64,000 nt of DNA from Lingula anatina (taxonomy: Eukaryota; Brachiopoda; Lingulata; Lingulida; Lingulidae): positions 573,620-637,619 of the forward strand of contig NW_019775713.1 of assembly GCF_001039355.2 (NCBI RefSeq), given 5' to 3'. This document shows, piece after piece, positions 38,446-51,200 of this stretch (position 1 is the first letter of the stretch; the number at the start of each line of letters is the position of its first letter). The notes under the pieces were generated by a model. The model saw only the letters and a program-made list of their open reading frames with translations. It was not told the origin of the DNA and searched no databases. The position numbers and the translations under genes are program-made.

Positions 38446-39064
38446 CTATATGTCCGATGTTTCTAATTCTTCCAACTCTTTTCGTATCCTTTGTAATTTC
38501 TGTTGTAATTCCATTTTGCGCTTGGCCCTTTTCCCTGAGGGAGAGTTTCTATTTTTCCAATTTACTGCATCCTTATTAATTGTTATATCATCGGTGCTTT
38601 CATCGATATATTTGATGTCAACAGGGTTGAAAACTTCCAACTGATAATTGCTGACTTGTGTTCCACATTCTTTCGTCACTTTTTTCGGTTTTGTGCGGTG
38701 GCGAAAGCTACAGGATATACGATTGAGGTTTTTAACAGGCAAATCTGATAATGAAATACAGTCGGCATCAGTAAGCCAAGACGGTCTCCTGAGAATATAC
38801 CTGTTGTTGAGCGTGTCTTGCATAGGTAGTCTGCTGATAAACCCAGCAGACGTGTGTCGCAGCAAATTGAAATCGTCTGCGTTACCAACAGCTGTTGAAT
38901 ATCGTCTGTTTTTTTGCTTAAAATGTTTATGAACCGATGCCCTGCAGTTGGAAGACCTGTGACATTCGTCAAAAGTTCTTGAATGTGGGATAGAAAAGCT
39001 ATGAGTAACGTTTGCTAGCTGTTGGCGCGAAGCTAAGTCAGCATTTCCAATGAGATCCAAAATT
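38446..39064 (-). CDS. - receptor exon 15: distal tail and stop
   Basis: 619 bp including TAG, acceptor attttag. It is an unrecognised tail with Cys/His and basic patches, then a heptad-patterned helix (KMELQQKLQRIRKELEELE) and the end TSDI. Confidence 0.88.
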
Positions 39065-42000
39065 CTAAAATGGAAATGGATAACTATATGAATAAACGCA
39101 AGGGTGAGAATTGAAAAGACGTTTTGATAAAGACCTCGGCGATATGAAACGAACTTGCTACATTTTACGTTTGTTCCCTAAACCCGAAGTTAATTGAAAT
39201 TACACGTACTACTTCAAATATTGGCAACTTGTTGACCATAATGTATTTTTTGGTTCTGAAAAAGAAATGGACTTACGTGGAAGACTGCCGCCTGCGTCTG
39301 ACGCATGCGTTGTTACTAGTATTGATAATGGTTCCTGTTAGGGCAGCAAGGCGGTCCGGAGGGAGATCTAGCAATATCTGTAGCCGGGAAATCTCTCGCT
39401 CCAACTGAAATATAGAAACGTTTGTAAAATGAGATGTGAAAGTAAAAAAACCAACAACTCTGACATAACGAATTGAAACGTCTGTGACATAAGTCAAATT
39501 ATGCGACATGCTGCCAGTTGTGCACAAACTTTTAAATCATCCAAGATTTAAAATGGAATTCTTTTCATCTATTTCATGTACTATTGCAGAAGTAAGGTGG
39601 CGATTCTTTATTTCTTTATGTGACTCCTCAACGGCCTCACTTTTGCCAAACCTCAGAAAAAATAAAAGAAAATGACGAGGTATTTTGAAGAACGATACTG
39701 AAATTCTCACTGTCACATATCTCGTTCGATTACACGTGTATAAGTAACACTCTCAATCAGAAAACTGGATCCAAAGAGCCCCCACCTCAGCAAGTTCGCT
39801 CTTGAACGTCTTATTCTGGACCTCGGCTCTGAACAGCTTCTCCTTGCTGTCGTCACAGGTCAGTCGCCTTGTCTCAGCTTCCACGGTCAGTCCGGACGTC
39901 GTGATGACCGGGTTACCGCTGGACTTGACCAGGGCGTGGATCTAGTGGACACAGAAATAAGAACTGAGTCATGTCTTAAAACAGCCACAAAATCACATAA
40001 CTCTTATATACAGTAATTTACGGGCTCCTCTAAAAAAACACTTGGTTGTGAACTGCAGTGTTGTAACAATATTCCACACTATGATAAAGAGACAGGTACC
40101 TCATATATTTCTGTATTTAATGCACATGAAGGCAGTTAACCAACAGAGTATATAATAATTTTATGAAGTAACTGCCAAAACAACTTAATACAAGTTAGAC
40201 AGAATACAAAATCCGTTTTAACAGTTTCGAAAAAGACTATGACAACGCCCACCTTAGGAACAAACAATAAGCACAGCGTCACCGTTGTAGAGACGATGAT
40301 GATGGAAGACGCTATACAATACGCCAATGTCGGTTGGTCCGGTATCACAGCCGTTAATGCCACAACGAGGATGCTCATCACCACCACGTTATAGACGCTG
40401 AGACCGATGTACCTGGAGTCGTTAAGGGCCTCTATCTTCACCTTTCTGGTAGACCAGGCAAGGAAGGTCCCAAAAATCATGAGAAGGCCTTTGTATGTGT
40501 AGAAGACGCCAAGCCAAATGTTCTGTTGCTGGGAGTGGCAGTGAAGATGTTGCCGGACGTAGAGGATACGGTGTGGATCCTCTGGGGCGGGCTGAAAGAA
40601 AGAAGGGCAAGTTGGTCTTATTATTTAGGCCTCAAGAAGGATGTATAGTTTAAGAATGAACTGTCCTTGTGACAAAAATTTTAGTTGTAAGCTATTCAAA
40701 AGTTTTGTCAATTTGCCTTTCGATTTCTTCAGGACTAAAACCTGGTTTGTGTGAGCCGTCGACACCTTACAAGAAATTCACCAAGTGTAGAAGGGACATC
40801 TATATCACTTTTATAGTTTCGCTAAAGCAACAAATGTACACTTCCATTACATGAGTGAACTTGAGCTTAAGGCTTATGAATCTCTGGTGCCACGCCCACA
40901 CACCTCTGTTGTTATATTTTTCTCGTTCCGCACCATGGGGTCTGCCAGAGCCCAAAGGGACACTATGGCGGAGTCGAACACCAGCAAGGCACCGATAATG
41001 AAGAACAGGTGCTTGTCCTTCAATAACTGGAAATAGGTTCACGGGTTAAACTATAATAAGTATCAATTGTCTTGAAATGCTGCAATGCTTAGAGTTGTAA
41101 ATCCAGAAACGACTGGTCAAAACAAATATACAGTACTTATCAAAGGTAAGAAAATGAATACGTTAATATTGAATATTAGCTCGTGAATATCAGTTAATTT
41201 TTTCAATAGCACTCTATTTGCTTATTGAATATGTAAAGACATGTATTTTAAATGTCAGTATATAGTAAATGTATTTTATATACCTTAAGAACTTTGATAT
41301 TATTGAAAAATCAAACGAATGAACAAACAAAACTCTTACTTTATTTTTCACCAGTCCTGTCCCTGCACCTATACATATTTGATGGACGCGGTAGGTTTTG
41401 GTAAACATGGCGCCAAACGCCAGAGAGAATCCTGCAGCGAACAGGAACGCACGCACCTGTGAGAATTCAAGAGTGAAAAGGTATAGATTTAACAATGGTG
41501 ACTTGACTATCACACCAGGGTCCTATTTCAAGAAAGTATTTAAAGTTGGTATTAGCTTTTTAACAAAAATATTGTCTATTTACTAAGAAAGTTACTTGTG
41601 GCAAGCGCGTTTAACGTTATCTTTTCTAAAAACATTTTATTTGAATGGAGTTGAATTTTACTTTGCTCACCGTGCAGACAGTTGGATATAATTTGGAGCT
41701 AAGCGTCCCGTCGTCAAATCCCAGCAGAAGAACCGCGGAATACACTAATATGCACCCTATCACCGCTACGTTATTAAGTTTTGGGCTGGACAGTTTTATA
41801 TACCTTGAAATAAATAAATAAGTTTATTGATTCAGGTTTTTGTATTGCTGTTGGATACATTGTATATAAGAAACTTTGTTCAAGAATGTAGCATTTAGAT
41901 TTAGTTATCTTGTAAAAGCTTAATTTTCCTTAAACAAAAGATACAAGTATGTATTTAATGTGATGTATTTTTCAATGGAATACCTTTTCCTGGGCATCGG

Positions 42001-45000
42001 AGCTTTTTACCAGCAAATGGAAAGCAGAGAATACTATGACATTGGTCGCAAAAAGTAAAATAAATAAGATGAAAAAGAAATTATTATTTAAATATTATAT
42101 TTCCAGACTCCTTTTACTATCTTTCTAAATCAAAATTTGTAGCAGTTACCTTCGCCTGAGATTCAGGAGGTTAAAGAACAAGAACACCAGCGCCAGAAAG
42201 ATGCCCGCCCCGCACAAGGCACTGATGGTGTAGAAGGCCACGGGGTCAATGAGAGACCGTTGAATCACAACCGAGTATTTGTCGGCAGGCGGTCGGCCAT
42301 CTGGAATGGTTTCATAGGCCGTTATTTTCTCGACTGTATTTGCATAGGGTATACGATGACGTTAAAGCAAGAATGGCTTAAATTTCTTAAAATTGCGTTG
42401 TACAAAGATGTAACGCACACTATATGCCTCCAACACTAAACTCCCAACCTGTCCAAAGAAGAGGTTTACACTCCTTGCAATTCAGTGACAGCGTGTCGTT
42501 GTTTGGATAGTATAACGCCACTGAGGTCATGACACCATTTTGACATCGGGTGAAGGCAGATATGCCACGCCTGTCGCCTGTGTCGGTGAACGAGACTGGA
42601 CCCTAGAAAAATGTTTTGATTAAACATATTGATATTTTTTCATAATTAAATCTTAAACCAATATTTGCAAGTTAAACTGTTGATCAGTTCTCGCAACATA
42701 AAAAAACTATAAGGTGTATTTAATTGATAAAATGATAATGATAAATGATATCATAAATGATAAAAGAAAAAAAATCTGATATTAAAAAAAAAACTAGTCT
42801 AGTATCAAGCATTTATTTCTGTTTTTTAACAGTTCTTTGTCAATATTAGTATCTTGATTCTTACCGAAACTCCTTGAAATGTAAGCTTTCCCATGATATC
42901 AAAAAACAGGCTTTTCCAAACTGTTCCATTTTCATATCGGAAATTCTCTAAACCACCGGAAGCGTTGGCGGCTGCCTGCAATGTCAATGCTATCGTCCAC
43001 ACAGTATCGTACATCTGAGGCGCATGCGCACTTCTGGTTACTCGCGCGTTCAATTCTTTAGCCTTTTGGTCATACTGTGCCTCAAATTTCTCGTTGGTCT
43101 GTAATTAGAATAAAACATCATTCGTCAAATACACCTATCTCAATATACTAGAAAAATTAATACATTTAATGCTAAAAAACTTTTTGTTACGCTCTTGACA
43201 ATAGATGAAATATATCTACGTTAAAATTGGTTGTAACTTACGGTTCCGATGAAAAATCAAACAAAATTACCCCGAGGATACAAGTTGATTGGTAAGGACT
43301 TAAAAATGATCTTTAAAGTTCTGTGTTTGTTTTCTTAAATATTTTCTTTTTATTAAAATTTCATTTCCATAATTCAACTTATTCACCAAACCGGAGGTTG
43401 ACTTGCTGTTGCCAACGATGAAATTCAAGCTGTTAACCGCAAAATATCCATTGACTGCCTCTGTAAGTTCCTGCTCTGTACAATCAGAGAAGTTATGCGA
43501 CTTCTCCCACCATTGGCTGGTAAAATCACCAACCAGAAGCCACACATATTTTAGCCCGTAGATCTGTTGCCTGTACGCCTCACAGAACACGTGGTAGGCG
43601 ATGTCCTCCGAGAAACTGCCAATAATTATCCTTATGTCATTGTCCTGAGGATAAAACAGTGATTGACCGATAAAAACGGATCTTTCTCTCTGTGCTTTTT
43701 ATTTTTCACTTTTTCAAACCTAGCGGTCTGTGTGTAAAAGACTTATTTAAAAATATTGAAAAAAACATACCTTAGATCTGACACATGTTAAACTGGCAAA
43801 TCGGTATCAACATAGAGTACTTAAAAATACATAGATGGATTTGGGAAAGTGAGTTTCAAAAAGTCTTAAAACTGTTCCATAGAACGCGTCTTACATCGTG
43901 ATCCCTGAAACATGGTGTTTAATATTAGTTGACATTCCCAGAAAAATAAACTATCTAACTGTTTTTTGCCATTAACAGGTGTAACGCGCATTGCATGCCT
44001 TAAAAGTCACAACAAAGCAATAAAATGATGTAATAGCACACGTCGCTGCAGTCTGCAACTTACCTTTATTTGCCGCATCTTATCAGGTAGGTTTGAGTCT
44101 TGTATCCTGAAACTGGTGGTGAGGGCCACTTTGATGTTTGCCGCCTCGATGGTGCTCTGTAAAGTGTGGACAGCCTGAAAACAGAGAAGGATGTATCAAC
44201 AACAGCCTGGAATATAAGATACGGCACATCTGATACTTGTTTTCATACAAATATACCTATTTTATTAGCTTCATTCAAGTTTCCCCTGGAGAACCGTAGG
44301 AAGAAATCAATTCAAATCATTCTGACATTTTAGCCGACCATCAGATTTTCCAGCCAAAAATTGACAGTGACCCTAACCCACTTCGTACAATCAATGAATA
44401 AATCTTAGTACCGGTTATTGAAAGTTGACCTGGCTTATAATTCCCCAATAAATGAAACACATAAATCAAACATTTTGATGGCTGAAGCTTATCTTAAATT
44501 GAGTATCGTGGACGAATGTATTGAAAGATTACTTTCAGTATGGCAAGTATATATCCGATTGATTTCAATCACGTTTGAAAAATATCGTTATACGGAAATT
44601 CAGACAGAGAATTTCAATGAATTGACAGAAACGAATCAAAGGAAAAACAAAACAGCAAAAAACATTTGTGTTATAAAAAGCAAGAGCTTTACGTTACCAA
44701 AGCACCATCCCAACACAACCATCAGTCGAATCTCAACCGGCTTTCCTTGTTAATAACTATTCACACAACAAGGAAAAGATTGAGTGAGGTCCCAAAAAGC
44801 CACATACACACCCAACCCACATCCAATACACACATAACAACACCAAAATTATTTTTCTTCCACCACAGAACAGAGAGATATAATTTTACTCCGTCCATAT
44901 TAACCTGAGAACTCTTTCTCTCCAGATATCTTCTCAGATTGTTTACAGCCTATAACAAAAATCGATACCATATTGTCCAAATACACAGGTGTCTTTAGGA

Positions 45001-48000
45001 ACATGGAATTCTTTCTGTGGCGATTGTTACTTTTAACCTTCATCAACATGAATGTAAATAAATATTATCCATTAGGGACCTACCATCAATGATACAAATA
45101 AATAAAAGAATAATAATAATAAAAAACAAAATAGCATGTTTTCATCAACACAACCGACCGGTCAATCAATACACCGAGGAGTAGTCATCTCTTTAGGATA
45201 ATCAACCAACTAAAAAGCAATCAGCCCACCAATCAATCAACCAAACAGTTAATAAACAACCAGATCAAATAATAAACAAATCAATCAATCGATCGATCGG
45301 TACATTAATCATTCAATTTATCATTCATTTCATTTCATTTTATCACCGATCGGTCAGTTACATAGCCTCCCACTCTGCAAGGCTGCTCAAAATTCATTTA
45401 TTCATGCAGTCGATTAATGGTCATTAATATAATGGAATCTATCTATCCGTAAACAATTATACACCAATAGACCGCCTCTCCATTCCGCCAGTGCACTTAG
45501 CAGCCACACACCAAAATTAATAAACAAAAAGGCATTTAAAGAAACTCTGTAAATAAACCGAACTTCCAATTAACAGCGCATGCAACCTACCCAAATTAAT
45601 TTTAAAAAAGCAATGGAGAATGACGCTTAGTTATAAAGCATCGGCAAACAAACATGCATGTTACTGAAGTGTATGGTGCAGAGAGCCTGTAAGTGTGTAA
45701 ACAAAGCCATTAAGTGATCAATAACCTGCTATTAACAAAGCTTTTTCAGCAAGATAATCAGAGAAGTTCCGGGTCTACAATTACCAAATTATACTGCTCG
45801 TGATCTTCGTGTATTATAGCCACGGTGTTCCAGTTGAAATGTTGGATGAATTTCTTCTGCGCCGCGTTGTGGGAGACATCAGCCGCAGCCAGGCGGTAGA
45901 ATGTGGGGAAAGTTTCCCTGTCGCTCAAGGCAGGGGCGGATGAAGCGTGGGACACCTGAAACCATTATCAACAAACAAATAAATAAAATAAGTAAATAAA
46001 TAAATAAGATAAATTAAATAAATAAATAAAAAAATATAAATAAATAACAGTTCTGTTTACCTTGCTCAACACACGGACGTTTTGGTTTCGGGGTTCCAGG
46101 ATGAATCCCCCCCCCCCCCCCATGAACTCTCGAAGATAAGATATATTATATTAAAGGCCATTTTAATGATACATTCAAAACACTCTGTGGGCTATCTCAG
46201 GGTGCAGAGGAGATTAACATAGCTATGGCAATGTTTCAAAATCGAACCCCTCCATTATCTGTGGTATCTTGGACCCGTCACTGGCGCACAACCAGACTCA
46301 ATAATATGAACCTAAGAAAAAAAAAACTCAATGAATTCTTTAACTCACTGTCAGTCCTCTTTTTAAATGACAAAGTCGCAAAACAAATTATTATCTTACA
46401 AAGAGAAGATTCCAGTACTCTACAATTTGTCCAATCATGCTGGTGACGTCACTGCACGAGCTCCCGAACAACATCATCAGCTGCTCTGTGTAGACCATGT
46501 CGTAGAACGCGTCAGCACCCGTACCAGGGTCACACTGAAATACAGAAAAATTTAACAGTTTTCAGGTTTATCAGGTTTACTTTTTTATATGAAATAATTG
46601 ATGTCGAACATTCATTCTCTTCGCTTTTTTTTTCGTCTTTTCTTCTCACTGCAGATTTTTAAATGCAGATCTTGACCTACAGGTAAACATTTTTGTACAT
46701 TTATTACCCATTTTATCATGATTGGTGATTCAATTACTAAAAAAAAACTTCTTTTTGTTTGTGAACTACTTAAAAGTGTATAATCGAGTTACACGGTAAT
46801 TTGTACGTCACAAAACACTTTATACAAAACAATACATAAGTATTTGATTACATTTTCACGGAAATGTAGCAACATGCAGACATTTCTTTTACCTACAATG
46901 TGTTTTTCACCTTTCACTCACCCATGGCTTAGCTGAAAGCAGGATCAAACAAAAAGCAATTTGTAACTTAAATAATAAATAATAAAGTCATGACTTCTGT
47001 GATACCTTTAAGAACAGAACGGAACAGGAAGATACACGTGTTTCATAAGCCATTATTTTGATATCTGATTATGACTAAGTTGAAACCCGGTCAATATTGT
47101 CAACAACGAAACTGATAGCTGGTTACTTAATATTGACCGTGGGTAAAGTTCATGGACGAGAAGCTATAAACAGCTTCTATTGTAATGCTTTGTTTCTAAA
47201 GTGTAAAATTATACTAGCACATTCACTTTACCGTTTGTAGCTATGGGCAATGGCTTAGAATGACAATGCTCGTTTTGAATAATCGTTGATTTTTTTTTGG
47301 TCCCTTATATAATTACGCCAAGAAAGGTCTAGGGTGGGAACCTCAGGGAAACGAAAACAGTGGAAGACGTAGAAACGCTTGGCCAAGAAACAAAGAAAAT
47401 AGATGAATGGCCGTTACCTACAGGACCCCGTATATGCGAATGTTAAATTATTTTTCTTTAATTGAATTTGTTTAATGCTCTTGTTTAACTAATTCACCTT
47501 TTTCAATTTCACGTTATTAACTTATCGATGTAATTCTTGTTGCACTATACAAATATCTATTAAAACATCAAATTTTGGTATTCACATTAAATATTGTAAA
47601 CCGCCAGCCTGCCTCAACATGTAGCTTTCCAACTTTCTATTCATACGGTAGTAAGGACACACTTCCAGGGAAGTAATAAAGGAGGACATAGATACTGAGG
47701 TACAGACATAAGGACGTTGTCAATGGCCCATTTTCAGCCTCGGAAAAAAAAACAAAGAGAAATGACGTTGATTTTTGTATTAGGACAACCCCTGACCCCC
47801 CCCCCCCCCAAAAAAAAAAAAAAAAAATTTTTTTTCTCCCGGATTACCCTCCCCCCCTCCGGACAATCCTCCTTCACCCTCCTGTAAGGAATATCATACT
47901 GAAAATGAGCAGTGTGATATTTAATCAAAACTTATCTCTAGAGGTTGGGTTAACATAATCTCACTCATCCAGATATCCCTTTGATGAACTAACTGACACT

Positions 48001-48200
48001 ATTTATTGTTTTACCCTCCCCACTTAAATCACGTTGTCTTCCTTTAATTCAAGGTGCATCCCCAGGTAGATGTGCGGTAAACAAATAATCTCACTCATCC
48101 AGGTAACACTTTAATGAACAAATTGTCAGCTTGTATTGTTTCACCACTACCCCCTGACGTAAAGATAATGGCTTTCGAAATTTGCTTTATTTTTCAAGTT

Positions 48201-48238
<38 letters not shown>

Positions 48239-51200
48239 TATATAACCCCTATTCATTATTCAGAAAACTCACAAACATCAAAGGAAAGCAGATGATATGG
48301 CATTTGTTTGCTTTTAGAAAATTTAATAGAATTTAAATTTGCATCTATAGCATCTGATAATTTAAAGTTACCTCTCAGATCTGTTTAAGCACGTATGAGA
48401 GCTTCCTTAATTTTATAATTAATAGACAATCTTTTTTATATTTAATTTTTTTGTGTACTTTCTTATATTCAGTAAAATATATACAAAAATTATAAATGCC
48501 TCAAACAGATAACACAAAAGCAGGGCATTTTCTTTCCAGGGATTGGGGGTGTCTTGGGGGATTGCCCTGGGGGATTCTCTTGGGGGGAATTGTCCGGGCG
48601 GGGGTTGTCAAGCGGGATTAATTTTACTTCATGTGTCTGTATACGACTTTAGCCTGCAAGTAATCTACTGGAAAGTTTTCCTATAAATTTCACTTTACTT
48701 CGCCTGACAAATGTTCATTTTTTGTAGGTGGTTTCGCCACATCTCATTTTTGTTACATCCTTCAGCCAAATATTTTTCAGTATTCAAGTGATTCAAGGGC
48801 TTAATGTTTTCATCCATGCCTGCAATTAATTATTTCTCTGAGTCTCATAATCACGACATTATTCCAAGAACGCCAAAGCTTGAAAAATACATTGTACATT
48901 GTACCGGAAATACAATGTATTTTGTAAATATGCAATATACGTAAGTATGTTTATCTTTCCAACCCACCTTGACCGCTAAATTTGCTTATACTGTGAAAAA
49001 GAAAAATACGCCCACATGTCAAATTAAATAAGATATCTATGAAATATAGCGCGACAAAGTTGGAGATGTTGTGTACTTTAAAAAGAATGCTAACCTGATC
49101 AGGAGTACCGCTTTGTATTCCTGAAATCTACAAATACACATGTATGTAAGAATCGTTACCTTAGAAGGGTTATGAAGGAAACTTGCATCAACGAGCTACA
49201 TGTATTTTTCTACGGTTTCTCCCTCGTAGTACAACGGAAGCCTGAATGTGCTATTCCTAACAGGGGATTCTCCATATGACAGGCTTCATTTAAATCAGAT
49301 CACGTAATCAGAATTGATCAGAAACCTAGAAAAAATTTTAGAAATCCCGAAGGGTCGAGGGGCGGCAAGAAAGAACAGTCTTTCTGGATAGAAAAGATGA
49401 GTTTTTTTACTATGAAAATTGGACATTTGATCCACAGATCGCGAAAAACCTTTTATATTTAGTTTAAATATGATAATAAACTATCATTCCATTCTTCTTA
49501 TCTATTCAAAGAAAATGCATAGAACACTGGGGGTGGGTTAATAGGGCCTGGGATAAGGTTGATCCTACCATGTTTTCAGCCTTGCTGAAGTTTCCTGGTA
49601 AAAAGTGGATCAACCCCCCCTCCACGCGCACGCGCGTGCACACGCACGCACACACACACACACACACACACAGATATCTATGCTGAATCCGCCAGTTGGT
49701 GGACTATATCTATTTTAGGCACTGTCTAGCACTTTATTGGCGCAGGGCATTAAGGCGTTGGTTTTACCCTATTCAGTTAACAAGAACAAATACAACCTCC
49801 AACTTAGTAAATATTTAACAACAATTTTATATCGATGCTGGTCCGTAAGGTTAACCAGCTGTTAGAGAGCACAAATTCTTTGTTTTCTTTCGCCCGTGCC
49901 ATTATTCAACCCGATACTAATTTGATCAAGGGAGCTGTCCTCTACTGAGCTAATTTCTAAATTTAATAGGGTTTTATTTGCCATGTTCTTGCTGGTATTT
50001 TATGCATTTAATGTGGAATATTTGCCAACTCAGAAACTGTGCCAAAAGTGACTTCGGCAACAAGTCTGTTTACAATACAGTGTGCAAACAACATTCTTGT
50101 ATTTATATTCTGCAGCGTGAGGAAAACAGATAACGCAATTTGTCGCAAAATTTTTAATTCGCTTGCACAGGGAATATTTAATGTGACCGAGTTTGTACAG
50201 GTGTTCGGTCATATATGCCTGCAGCAGGTCAGGCAAAATGATGTCTATTTTATGACATCTATTTTCTTCCTTGTAATACGAATGTTATTTCGCCGGCGGG
50301 GTCACGTATTCTTTAAGAGAACAAGAATGCAAAAATAATCTGAATCAGTTGTATTTCCACGAACTGCCCTTATTCCAGTTTAAATAAACCATGTCCCTTA
50401 TGACTTAACATAACAATGCAGTTTTCTATTGTGTTTCATTCTTTTCAAATATGTGGCCTCCTAGCCCTTGAAAAATATTATTTATATCACCCTGTTTGTA
50501 TGCATCTACATCTGTATCCCTGTTTGGCCTGTATTATTCAGCAGAAAATAAAAGTCCACTCCCAAAAGAAAAGTTCGCTCCCAAAAGGCAAAGTTCAGTT
50601 AGGGCACCTTGAAGCCGCATTCAAAGCGGGTTTAAATAAAAACCCGGCACATCTTAACTGGTGTCATAGGACGAACATATAGCAGAGCAATCAAAAAGAG
50701 TACCGTCTCATCAACATATACTTTTAAGTTATCGGTTGCGCGTTCAGATCGTCTTGTGAGGTCAGCAAGAAAAATTCCTGTTTATAAATTGGACCATTTA
50801 TGAATGCGCTTTCGAGCAAAAAAAAAAAAAATGCTGTATGTGATTTGTATGATGGAACCAATATAGAATGATGAAGTAAATGGTATGCTGCTTTCATTTC
50901 ATGCGCTTTAAGTTCCGTCTCGAGGGCTATGCTACTTCGTTATTTAGTTCCTGTGAATATTGACTGGCTAAAAACCTATTGACAATTGGCATGTTGGTTT
51001 TGAAGGTTTACAGGTGTTTCTTCCATCTAAAATTGCCTGCACATAGATACGTGTATATGTAACGCACTGCTTAGAAAAAGGGTTCGAAAAAAAACGGCAA
51101 CGTCTCTATGGCTTCCACTGTTTCTTGTGTCTTGTTTTTACTGTATATTCTTTGGCAAGTTCTCTTTAAAATGCGTAAAATCTTATAGGGTATATATAAA

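Noticed and set aside
38648-38972. Open frames of 94-98 codons at 38.65-38.97 kb
   Set aside because: Overlaps of the last exon of the - receptor in other frames.
45160-45310. CAATCAATC-rich stretch that looks array-like
   Set aside because: Simple-sequence drift without regular spacers; not a CRISPR or satellite array.
47800-48610. C-rich run at 47.80-47.88 kb and G-rich run at 48.54-48.61 kb as an inverted repeat
   Set aside because: Only base composition is shared; the aligned cores are too short and irregular to support a true inverted repeat.
50030-50338. 99-codon + and 68-codon - frames, repeated at 53.8-54.1 kb
   Set aside because: Present twice only because the block is duplicated. 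No homology recognised, and indels change the frame between copies.
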